The notes under the pieces were generated by a model. The model was not told the origin of the DNA and did not search any database. It saw only the letters and a program-made list of their open reading frames with translations. The position numbers were made by a program, and so were the translations under genes. DNA of 35,909 bases from the NCBI GenBank assembly GCA_014879945.1, contig JACSRE010000216.1, positions 1-35,909 of the forward strand, in the 5' to 3' direction. Shown here in pieces: positions 16,428-25,300 of this stretch. Within the stretch, counting starts at the first letter, position 1. Each line of letters starts with the position of its first letter. Origin of the DNA: Myxococcus sp. (GTDB lineage: Bacteria > Myxococcota > Myxococcia > Myxococcales > Myxococcaceae).

Positions 16428-18560
16428 TTACCGCTGCAGGTCGAGCCGCTCGAACCGCGCGGTCGCCAGGGGCATCGACAGGTTGTTCACGTTGGCGGCG
16501 CGAATGCCCGAGTCGCTGATGGCGTAGACGAAGTCGTCGGCCATCACGCTGCGGCGCACCTGCGGGGTCCAGTAGTAGGTCCAGTTGTAGTAGCTCTGCA
16601 CCTGGTACATGTCGCGCATCGAGATGGCGCCGCGCGGGGTGAAGCCGGTGGTGGCGTCGACCGAGAACACCCGCAGGTCCGAGACGAAGTACGTCCAGTA
16701 CGAGGAGCCGGTGGCGTTGTAGTTCCAGTCGATGAAGGGAATCGCCAGCAGCTTCTTCGCGGGGAAGTAGTTGAACGCCTTGTGCTCGTGCTGGGCCTCG
16801 CTGTAGCCGCTCGAGGTGCCGACCAGCTGGGTGTGCGACTGCCGCGGGTTCTTCATGTCGGTCACGTCGAAGATGGCCAGCTGGAGCGCGCGCTGGCGCC
16901 AGTCGGGCTGCACGCCGTTGACCGGCTCCGGCACGTAGGTGCCGATGGTGAGCAGGTGGTTGGCGTCCATCGGGTGCAGGTAGGTCGAGAACCCGGGGAC
17001 CTTCAGCTCGGCCAGCTTGGTCGGCTTGGTGGGGTCCGAGAGGTCGAAGGTGAAGAGGGGGTCGACCTGCCGGAAGGTGACGACGAAGCCCTTGTCCTCG
17101 ATGAAGCGCGCCGAGGTGATGCGCTCGCCCTTGGCCAGGTCTTCAGACTGGCCCACCACGTCGAGCGAGCCGTTGCTCTCGGCCAGCACGTTCACGTGGC
17201 TGACGGTCTCGAAGGTGCCCCACCAGTTGTTCGGGTTGCGGGTGTCGGGCACGCGGAACTGCGTGGTGGTGGCGACGCGGAAGAAGCCCTTGGAGTTCTC
17301 GTCCATCGAGAACTGGTCGACGATGTGGCCGTCAACGGTGCCCGAGGCGACGTACAGCGCGGCGTCGGGGCTCGAGATGTCGAACTTGTGCAGGTAGGTC
17401 GTGTCACGCTGCCCCGGCGCCGGCCACCACCACCAGTGACGGGTCGCGATGTAGAGGTTCTGCTGCGAGGCGTAGATCTCACCGGGCTCCGCGATGATGG
17501 TGGAGCGATCGATGCGCGTCGGGTTGGCCAGGTTGAGCGTGGCGACCGAGACGGTGCCCAGGCGGGTCGGCGCGTTCACCTTCTGGAACGAGGTGCACTC
17601 GTGGGGCACGACGCTGGTCTGGCCGCCGATGGTGATCTTCCCGGCCGGCACCCACTCGGCGAGCGTCTGCGCGCGAATCGCCTTCTCGTTGGCGGCGATC
17701 AGCTTGTTGAACTCGTCGGTCTTGCGGCCCTTGTTGATCGGGTCCCACAGGTTGACGCCCTCGACCTCGGGCCACCAGCGCACCGAGGCGGGGAAGTTGA
17801 AGTCGTCGCTGATCACCATGCGCACCGACGAGCCGACCTTGCGGGCCGAGTTGTAGTGGCCGGGCAGGCGGTACTCGTGGGTGACGCGCAGGTTCGAGAG
17901 ATCGGAGACGTCGACGACGGTGATCTTCACCGTGTTCGACGACTGGTAGCCGCACTCGAACGAGTCGCAGCGATCGCCGGCGGCGTTCGAGAGGGGGTAC
18001 CAGGTGTAGATGGTCGAGAAGACGACGGCCCGGTCGGTGCCCTCGAGGAACATCTCGCGCGGGTAGCCTTCGATCTTCAGGGTGCCGCGCACGGCGAGGT
18101 CGGCGGCCGGCCACGAGCGGGCGGCGTAGAGCGTCTGGCCCGAGAGCGCGAAGATGCGCGTGCCGTCGTTCTTCACGAAGTCGGCTTCATCGACGCCGGC
18201 GACCTGGTTGTTGGTGGTGGTGTAGTTGGTCGGCGCCGACTGCGGCGGCGCGGCGCTCGCGCGGTTGTCAGCGGCGCCGGCGAAGGCCTCAGGGCCTCCA
18301 CGGCCGAAGAAGCCGCCACCCCACCAGCCCCACGACGGCACCTCGTCGCGCGAGGCCTCGAGCTGCGTCCTCATCTGCAGCACCGCGGTGTCTTCGAGGT
18401 AGGTCTCGAGGTCCTTGCAGGCGTTGGCGCCGCTGAAGGCCGTCAGCGCGACGCGGTTCTGCACCGGCTGCGGCTGCGGGGTCTGGTTTCCACAGCCCGT
18501 CCCAAGGGCGCCCACCGCGCCCGCTGCTGCCAGCCACTTCCACCATCGTCTCGAGTTCAT
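16428..18560 (-). CDS. Beta-propeller domain lipoprotein (PF09826-like)
   Basis: 710 residues from ATG 18560, with GGGGAG upstream. Lipoprotein signal ending GALGTGC (C23). The hallmark 'NQVAGVDEADFVKNDGTRIFALSGQTLYAA' region (~115-145) matches the secreted beta-propeller family (PF09826), in which 'V.GVDEADIVK.DG' opens the propeller. It is followed by repeated blade patterns (YPREMFLEGTDRAVVF, VTVVDVSDLSNLRVTHEYRLPG, IYASQQNLYIATRHW, TFDLSDPTKPTKLAELKVPGF, LAIFDVTDMKNP). A Trp/Gly-rich patch (~75-90, WGWWGGGFFGRGG) precedes the propeller. Likely displayed on the outer envelope; binding partner or enzymatic role unknown. Length is typical of the family. Confidence 0.92.
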   Translation of the reverse strand: MNSRRWWKWLAAAGAVGALGTGCGNQTPQPQPVQNRVALTAFSGANACKDLETYLEDTAVLQMRTQLEASRDEVPSWGWWGGGFFGRGGPEAFAGAADNRASAAPPQSAPTNYTTTNNQVAGVDEADFVKNDGTRIFALSGQTLYAARSWPAADLAVRGTLKIEGYPREMFLEGTDRAVVFSTIYTWYPLSNAAGDRCDSFECGYQSSNTVKITVVDVSDLSNLRVTHEYRLPGHYNSARKVGSSVRMVISDDFNFPASVRWWPEVEGVNLWDPINKGRKTDEFNKLIAANEKAIRAQTLAEWVPAGKITIGGQTSVVPHECTSFQKVNAPTRLGTVSVATLNLANPTRIDRSTIIAEPGEIYASQQNLYIATRHWWWWPAPGQRDTTYLHKFDISSPDAALYVASGTVDGHIVDQFSMDENSKGFFRVATTTQFRVPDTRNPNNWWGTFETVSHVNVLAESNGSLDVVGQSEDLAKGERITSARFIEDKGFVVTFRQVDPLFTFDLSDPTKPTKLAELKVPGFSTYLHPMDANHLLTIGTYVPEPVNGVQPDWRQRALQLAIFDVTDMKNPRQSHTQLVGTSSGYSEAQHEHKAFNYFPAKKLLAIPFIDWNYNATGSSYWTYFVSDLRVFSVDATTGFTPRGAISMRDMYQVQSYYNWTYYWTPQVRRSVMADDFVYAISDSGIRAANVNNLSMPLATARFERLDLQR

Positions 18561-18763
18561 GGTTCGTCTCCCCGCGTGTTTGTCGTGTCTTCCGGCCCTG
18601 CCAAATCTGGTGGGCCTGTGTGCGAGGGGCGGGCCAGCCGAAAGGTGAGGGGAGACGGTGGGTTAGGCGGGCACCCCGGCATCAGAATGCTGAGGGAACG
18701 CAGGGGCTGCGCGGGGCGATCTCAGAACTCCGAGGCCCTCAGGGCGCCGGGAAGGAGCTCGCG

Positions 18764-20011
18764 TCAGACGCCCGACCACTCGTCGAGCGGCGTCAGGCGA
18801 CCCGCCTCGAAGCGCCACGCCCCCGCGATGCCGTCTCGCGCGGCGTCGAGGCCCTCGAGCTTGGCGGCGTTCTGGCGGTCGTGCTCTCCACAGAAGAGCA
18901 CCAGCTCGCGCAGGCCCAGGTACACCCGGAACGGCCCGGGGCCCGCGGTCTTCTCCATGGCTGCCTGGTGCCTGGTGGTGAGGAGCCGCGCCCCGTCGTG
19001 TCCGTCGCCGTGGGCGATGCACCACAGCCCCGTCGCCGCGGAGGACAGCCGGAGCGCGCCGTTCTCGAGCTCGATGGCGCGCACCCCGGCGGGCCGGGCG
19101 TCGAGGTTCTTCCACGCGACGGCGTCGAGCTGATCGAGGCCCAGGCGGTGTGCGTCGAGCAGCCCCTGCGGCACGTACAAGACCGACTCGGGGTCCTCGA
19201 CCGCGTAGAAGACCCACAGCCCCGCCGGGCCCTCTCGCCGGACCGCGCCCTCGGCGCGCTCGAGGAACGACGAGTCGCGCAAGACCGGCAGCACCCGGGC
19301 GAGGAACTGCAGCTTGCCGCCCGGGAGCGCGAGCGCCTTCTCGGCGATCTCCTTGCCGATGGTGGCGACGCCCTCGTCGAGCGCGCGGCCCGAGTCGAGG
19401 AAGTCGTCGTAGAGCGTCTCGAGGTCGAGCCTGGCCACGCCCTTGCGTGACAGGCGCACCAGCAGCTGCTGCTTCTGAACCAGGTGCGGGGTGGACTGTT
19501 GCTTGAGGCGCTCGAGCAGCGCCTGCACGAAGTCGCCCTTCGACGGCTTGAGCGCGGTGACGCCCGAGGGCGTGCGCAGCTCGCCGGCCAGCAGCTGCGC
19601 CTCGGCGTGGAACGGGTCGCGAGACAGCACGTCTTCGACCAACGCCCGCGCGCGCGCGCGCTCACCCCGGCGCATCGCCAGCACCGCCATGGCGGTGAGC
19701 ACCTCGGGGTCGTCAGGCTGGAGCCGCAGCGCGTCCAGGAGCGCCGCCTCGGCGTCGGCCCACTTCTCCTGGCTCACGGCGGCGCGCGCCAGCGCGAGGT
19801 GCACGTGCACGCTGGTGGGGAAGTCCCGCCTGGCCGCCTCGAGCACCTGCAGGGCCTCGATGACGGCGTCGGCGTTCAAGAGCGCCTGCGCGACCGCCGT
19901 GCGCAGCTGCGGCCCGCCTTCGCGGCTGGCGGCGCGCTTGAGCGCGTCGAGCTCGGCGTCGTCGAGCGCCTCTCCGGCTTCGACCTTCTTCTGAATGCGC
20001 GAGAGCTCCAC
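18764..20011 (-). CDS. TPR protein with DUF1444-like C-terminal domain
   Basis: About 415 residues. The start is uncertain: GTG 20011 (ELSRIQKKVEAGEALDD) is used, and GTG 20038 would add nine residues; starts further upstream run into the divergent icd gene. Residues ~5-130 contain about three tetratricopeptide helices pairs (EALQVLEAARRDFPTSVHVHLALARAAV, WADAEAALLDALRLQPDDPEVLTAMAVLAMRRGERARARALVEDVLSRDP). The C-terminal ~200 residues follow the DUF1444 pattern: LARVLPVLRDSSFLE, AVEDPESVLYV, LDQLDAVAWKNL, then GDGHDGARLL and FRVYLGLRELVLF. A cytoplasmic protein of unknown role; TPRs suggest protein binding. It is divergent from icd. Confidence 0.82.
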   Translation of the reverse strand: MELSRIQKKVEAGEALDDAELDALKRAASREGGPQLRTAVAQALLNADAVIEALQVLEAARRDFPTSVHVHLALARAAVSQEKWADAEAALLDALRLQPDDPEVLTAMAVLAMRRGERARARALVEDVLSRDPFHAEAQLLAGELRTPSGVTALKPSKGDFVQALLERLKQQSTPHLVQKQQLLVRLSRKGVARLDLETLYDDFLDSGRALDEGVATIGKEIAEKALALPGGKLQFLARVLPVLRDSSFLERAEGAVRREGPAGLWVFYAVEDPESVLYVPQGLLDAHRLGLDQLDAVAWKNLDARPAGVRAIELENGALRLSSAATGLWCIAHGDGHDGARLLTTRHQAAMEKTAGPGPFRVYLGLRELVLFCGEHDRQNAAKLEGLDAARDGIAGAWRFEAGRLTPLDEWSGV

Positions 20012-20129
20012 GGTGCGCCCATCGTAGAGGAGGCCCACCGCAGGGCGCCACGATGTCGTCGAGGACCCGTCCAGACGTGCAGCTGAAAACGGCGGCAACG
20101 GTGGCCGCTCTCTGCTTTGTCTGCGGTCC

Positions 20130-21134
20130 ATGACGACCCGCACGATCACGATGCTCAACGGCGATGGAATCGGTCCCGAGGTGATGGACGCCACCAGGAA
20201 GATCCTCGAAGCAGCCAGGGCCCCGCTCGAGTTCGAGCACGCCCACATCGGCGCCGAGGCCGCCGCCCGCTACGGCACCAACCTGCCCGACGCCACCATC
20301 GACGCGGTGCTGAAGAGCGGGGTGGGGCTCAAGGGGCCGACCGCCACCGGCATCGCCAGCGGTCAGCAGTCGGCCAACGTGGCGCTGCGCAAGCGGCTCG
20401 ACCTCTACGCCTCGCTGCGGCCCGTGAAGTCGGTGCCCGGGGTGAAGACCCGCTACGAGGGCGTCGACCTGGTGGTGGTGCGCGAGAACACCGAAGACCT
20501 CTACGCCGGCCTCGAGCACATCGTGGTGCCGGGGGTCGTCGAGTCGCTCAAGATCATCACCGAGAAGGCCAGCACCCGCATCTGCCGCTTCGCCTTCGAG
20601 TACGCCAGGAAGCACGGGCGCAAGAAGGTCACCGCGGTGCACAAGGCCAACATCATGAAGCTGTCCGACGGCCTGTTCCTCGACTGCTTCCGCGCGGTGT
20701 CCCGCGACTTCCCCGGCATCGCGGCCGAAGAGGTCATCGTCGACAACCTCTGCATGCAGCTGGTGCGCAACCCCGAGCGCTACGACGTGATGGTGATGGA
20801 GAACCTCTACGGCGACATCGTCTCTGACCTCTGCGCCGGCCTGGTGGGTGGGCTGGGCCTGGTGCCGGGCGCCAACATCGGCGCGTCGTCGGCGGTCTTC
20901 GAGGCCGCCCACGGCACCGCCCCCGACATCATGGGCAAGGGGCTGGCGAACCCGACCGCGCTGCTGCTCTCGTCGGTGATGATGCTCGACCACCTCGACC
21001 TGCCCGCCGAGGCGCGCCGCATCGAGAAGGCGCTCGACACCGTGTTCCGCGACGGCCGCGTGAAGACGAGGGACCTCGGCGGTTCGGCCAGCACGGCCGA
21101 GTTCACCCAGGCCATCATCGACGCGATGGTGTGA
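20130..21134 (+). CDS. icd: Isocitrate dehydrogenase, NAD-dependent type
   Basis: 334 residues. Oxidative decarboxylation of isocitrate to 2-oxoglutarate in the TCA cycle. Family motifs: LNGDGIGPEVMD near the N-terminus, NVALRKRLDLYASLRPVKS (substrate arginines), RENTEDLYAGLEH, KANIMKLSDGLF, and ENLYGDIVSDLCAGLVGGLG with metal-binding aspartates. The coenzyme loop reads EAAHGTAPDIMG: D266-I267 stand where NADP enzymes have Lys-Tyr, so NAD+ is the predicted cofactor. RENTEDLYAG and NVALRK favour isocitrate over 3-isopropylmalate. No Shine-Dalgarno sequence is evident before ATG 20130. The stop overlaps the next start (TGATG). Confidence 0.95.
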   Translation: MTTRTITMLNGDGIGPEVMDATRKILEAARAPLEFEHAHIGAEAAARYGTNLPDATIDAVLKSGVGLKGPTATGIASGQQSANVALRKRLDLYASLRPVKSVPGVKTRYEGVDLVVVRENTEDLYAGLEHIVVPGVVESLKIITEKASTRICRFAFEYARKHGRKKVTAVHKANIMKLSDGLFLDCFRAVSRDFPGIAAEEVIVDNLCMQLVRNPERYDVMVMENLYGDIVSDLCAGLVGGLGLVPGANIGASSAVFEAAHGTAPDIMGKGLANPTALLLSSVMMLDHLDLPAEARRIEKALDTVFRDGRVKTRDLGGSASTAEFTQAIIDAMV

Positions 21135-22003
21135 TGCTCGGGCGGGCCGCGCTCGTCTGCGTCGTGGCGGGCTGCGTGTCGGGCCCCCGCGCGCTGACGC
21201 AGCCCCAGCTCGAGGCGCTGGCGACGCGGAGCTACGTCGGCGCGTTCGACGAGGTCCTCGAGGCCACCGCGGTCGCGCTCCAACAGCGCGGGCTCGAGCT
21301 CGAGCGGGCCGACCTGCGCCAGGGCACGCTGGTGGCGAAGCGCCGCGATGGCAGCGGCTACGCGGTGTCGGTGCGCAGCCGAGGTGACGAGCAGCAGGTG
21401 GTGGCGCTCCCCGTTCCCGAGCGGCCCCTCTGGGTGCTCGACGGCGAGGACGGCGAGGGCGCCCGGTGGGACGACCTCGAGGCCCGCACGCGCGCGCTGC
21501 TCGAGACGTGGCGAGAGCACCCCGAGTGGGAGTACCTGCCCGGCCGCGACCTGCTCGGGGTGCTCACCTTCCGCGCCCGCCTGCCGAACGCCTGGGAGCG
21601 CGTGGAGCCCTCGGTGTCGCGGCGGGTGATGGTGGCGCAGCGCTTCAAGAGCCGCCGGGGCCTCAACCCGTCGCTGGTGTTCGAGGTCTCTCGCCGCCGG
21701 CCCACCACCGACGCGCGCGCCTTCCTGCTCGGCGCCGCCGAGGTCGCGCTCGGAGCCAAGGGGCGCCTCACCTGGCCTGACGAGGTGGTCGGCCGCCCCG
21801 GCGCCGCGGGCTCTGGGGGCAAGGCGCGCGTGCTCGACGGCGCCGTGCCCCGCGCGGTGACGTGGCACTGGTGGGCCCACCACAGCGCCGCGTGGACGGT
21901 TCAGGTGGCGGCCATCTGCGGCCCCTTCGAGGGCGAGCTGACGTGTGAGGCCGAGTGGCGCGAGCTCGCCGAGTCGGTGCGCAGCCCCGGCTTCGAGCGC
22001 TGA
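21134..22003 (+). CDS. Lipoprotein of unknown function coupled to icd
   Basis: 289 residues; ATG 21134 shares one base with the icd stop (TGATG), so expression is linked. Lipoprotein signal MLGRAALVCVVAGC, lipobox VAGC (C14). The mature protein is Arg/Glu-rich with a beta-alpha pattern: 'SYVGAFDEVLEATAVALQQRGLELERADLRQGTLVAKR' resembles the opening of DUF3576/lipoprotein-type small folds in which a helix is followed by a GTLVA strand; two cysteines near the C-terminus (ICGPFEGELTCEAEW) may form a disulphide. No family assigned. The coupling to a TCA enzyme has no obvious functional logic. Confidence 0.8.
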   Translation: MLGRAALVCVVAGCVSGPRALTQPQLEALATRSYVGAFDEVLEATAVALQQRGLELERADLRQGTLVAKRRDGSGYAVSVRSRGDEQQVVALPVPERPLWVLDGEDGEGARWDDLEARTRALLETWREHPEWEYLPGRDLLGVLTFRARLPNAWERVEPSVSRRVMVAQRFKSRRGLNPSLVFEVSRRRPTTDARAFLLGAAEVALGAKGRLTWPDEVVGRPGAAGSGGKARVLDGAVPRAVTWHWWAHHSAAWTVQVAAICGPFEGELTCEAEWRELAESVRSPGFER

Positions 22004-22107
22004 CCGCGCCGCAAGTGGTGATGATCAGACCCACCGAACGGAGGGGGCCGGTGTGGGGAAATGGCCCCGCTTCTCCATTTCGTCGCGCTCGTGGTTAAGT
22101 CAGTCAC

Positions 22108-22239
22108 ATGGTGGACACGAACACGCTCTCCGTTCTCCTCCCGGTCGTCGCTGGTGCCCTCGCTGCCATCGCAGCCCTGATTGCCCTGAGGCCCCAGCCG
22201 GCGAAGGTTCCCGTCAAGGCGCGTCGTTCGCGTCGTTGA
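22108..22239 (+). CDS. Small single-span membrane protein (43 residues)
   Basis: ATG 22108 to TGA 22237-22239. The product starts MVDTNTLSV, has one hydrophobic helix (~8-27, LLPVVAGALAAIAALIAL), then PQPAKVPVKARRSRR, a basic tail expected to stay cytoplasmic. Third positions are G/C-rich like neighbouring genes. The 100 nt before it include an unusually AT-rich GTGGTTAAGTCAGTCAC. Only a weak ribosome site (TAAG) is visible. Family not recognised; such short anchored peptides often modulate a larger membrane partner. Confidence 0.5.
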   Translation: MVDTNTLSVLLPVVAGALAAIAALIALRPQPAKVPVKARRSRR

Positions 22240-22351
22240 GGCGGGCTCCACCGGTCGGTCCCGCGCCCTCGACGGGCGTTGCGTCACCCCTCTGAACGGC
22301 CCCTCGAGCAGAAGCGACAGTCGCGCTCCGGTGGGGCACGATGCGCGCCCC

Positions 22352-25300
22352 ATGCAACGCCTGCTCTCGTCGTGCGCCGCGCTCCTGTTGAGCACCGCCT
22401 GTCTCTCCGTCGCGCCTTCGCTGCGAGAGGCCTCACCGCTCGACGCCAACGCCCTCGACGCCGCCGCCGAGGCCTTCTTCCGGGCGAAGACCCCGAAGGC
22501 CATGCGCGAGGCCGTCGAGCGCGCGCGTGAGGCCGGGCCCGCCTCGGCGACCTTCCATGAGGTGGCCGCGCTGCTGGCCGGCGCCGAGGGCCGCGAGGCT
22601 GACGAGGTCGCGCACCTCTCGCTGGCGCTGCTCGACGCGACCGACGAGGCCGCGCTGCTGCACCTGCACCTCTTGATGACCACCGAGTTCACCTTCGCCC
22701 AGCGCGCGCAGGTGCGCGCCCTCTTGAGCACGCTCGCCGCCGAGCACCCGCGCCCCGACGTGCGCTCGCTGGCCGCGTACCACCTCCTCTCGATGCTGAA
22801 CGCCGAGGGCCGCCTGGCCGAGCGCGACCAGCTGCGCGCCGCGCAGCCGGGCCGGTTCCCCCTCGCCGTGGTGGGCACGTGGGACAACGACCAGGGCAAG
22901 GGCTTCGACCAGCTGCTGCCGCCCGAGGTCCGCCCGGGGCTCGACCAGACCTACGAGGGCCGCTTCGGGGCGCTGCGGTGGCGGCAGAACGCGCCCCTCG
23001 ACCCGCGCGGCCGCCTCGAGCTCTCGTCGCTGATGACGCCGAGCCGCTTCGCGGTGGCCTTCGCCCGCGGTGACGTCGAGGCGCCCGCCGACGGCCTCTA
23101 TCAGCTGCGCGTCTTCACCACCGGCCCGCTCAAGGTGTGGGTCGACGGCAAGCTGCTCTTCTCGGCGTCGCTGCTCGAGCGCAGCGTCTGGGACAACGTG
23201 GTGGTGCCGCTGAAGCTGGCGAAGGGGCCCCACACGGTGCTCTTCAAGGCGGCCCACAAAGAGGGCGCCTTCAGCCTCGCGGCGCGGCTGGTGCCCTCGT
23301 CGCTGACGCCGTTCGCGGTGCCGAACCTCGAGCGCATGGTGGACTTTCACGTGCGGGCGCTCCCGCCGCTGGCCGCGCGCACCCTGGCGCTCAAGGCCTG
23401 GTGGGCCCACCTGGCGGCCGGCGGCAGCGTCAGCGTCAGGGCCAGCGACGAGTTCGTTGCGGCCTACCCCCAGTCGGTCATCGCCCGCATCAGGCAGGTC
23501 GACGCGCTCTGGTTCAACCAGGAGCGGGGCCGCGCCGCCGACGCCATGGACGCGCTCGATCGCGAGGTCGGCGACGCGCTGGCCTTCGTGCGCCTGCGCC
23601 ACCTGCGCTTCTGGCAGCAGCAGGGCCTCAAGCAGAAGGCCCGCACCCAGCTGCTCGCGCTGACGAAGGCCCGCCCCGAGCTGATCGAGGCCTGGGAGCT
23701 GCTCATCGAGGCCTACCGCGCCGAAGGGTGGACCGAAGACGAGCTGACCGCCCACCGCGCCCGGCTTGCGCGCTTCGGGCCCGGCGCCGACCTCCTGCTC
23801 GACTACGCGCGCGCGCTCCACCGGCACGGGCTGCGCGCCGACGCCGAGGCCGTGGTGGAGGACGTGCGGCGCAGGCTTCCGCTGGCCCCCGAGGTGGTCA
23901 ACCGCCTCGTCTCCTTCGCCCTCGACGCGGGCGACCTCGAGCGCGCCGAAGACCTGCTGCAGGACCGGCTCGAGTCCTGGCCGACCGACTTCAGCGCGTG
24001 GATGCAGCTGGCCGACGTGCGCCGCCGGCTCAAGGACGCAGAGGGCGCGAGGCTCGCGCTCGACCGCGCCGCGGCCCTGGCCCCCGAGGCCGCCAACCCC
24101 TGGGCCAGCCGCGGCAACCTCGCCTACGAGGCCGGTGACGCCGCGGGCGCGGTGGCGGCGTGGAAGAAGGCGCTCGAGCGCAACCCCGAGAACGACGCCC
24201 TCGCCAACCGCGTCGACTTCCTCGTGCCGCAGGCGCGGGGCCCGTGGGTCGACGACGCGCCCGACGAGGCGGCCATCGACGCCGCCGTCGCCGCCCGGAA
24301 GGAGCTCAAGCAGACGCCCGGCGCCGATCTCGCCTGGCTGCTCGACGACGAGGTGACGCTGCTCAACACCGACGGCAGCACCTCGAACCTCGTCACCCTG
24401 GTGGTGCACGCCTTCAACGCGCAGGGCCGCGATCGCATCATGAAGCAGACGGTGCCCTCGGGGCGGCTGCGGGTGCTGCACGCCTACTCCATCGACGAGA
24501 AGGGCACGCGCAGCGACGCGGCGGGCGAGCGCAGCCGGCAGATCTTCTTCCGCGGCATGCAGCCCGGCTCGACCCTGGTGCTCCAGTACCGCGTCGACGT
24601 GCCCGCCTCGGGGTACCTCTCGCGCTACCTCACCAAGAGCTGGAGCTTCCAGTCGCTCTCGGAGCAGCGCCGCCGCGCCCGCTACGTGATGTGGATGCCG
24701 CTGGGCACCACGCTCAACGAGCACACGGTGGGCGCGGTGCAGCGCCGCGAGGCCCGCCGGGGTGAGCAGCTGCGCGTCGAGTGGTCGACCGACGACACGC
24801 CGCCTCTGCTCGCCGAGCCCGCCATGCCGCCGCTGCTCGAGGTGGCCGCCAACCTCAGGCTCTCGACGGTGCCCGACTGGACGACCTACCTCTCTTGGGA
24901 GAAGTCGCTGCTCGACGGCGTCTTCCGCGACAGCCCCGAGCTCGGGGCCCTCGCCAGGCGCCTGGGGGAAGGCTCGAGGAGCCCCGTCGAGACCTTCGAG
25001 CGCATTCACCAGTACGTGATGGAGGAGATCCGCTACCAGCAGGACTACGAGAGCTTCATCGCCGGGGTGAAGCCGCACGCGGCGCCCATGGTGCTCGAGC
25101 GCCGCTACGGCGACTGCAAGGACAAGGCGGTGCTCTTCATCACCCTGGCCAGGGCGCTGGGGCTCGAGGCCCACTTCGCCAACGTGCGCACGCGCGACGC
25201 GGGGCAGATCTCGAGAGAGGTGCCCATGCAGCAGTTCAACCACGCCATCGTCTACGTGCCGAAGCAGGCGGGGGTGGCCGAGGGCCGCTTCTTCGACCCC

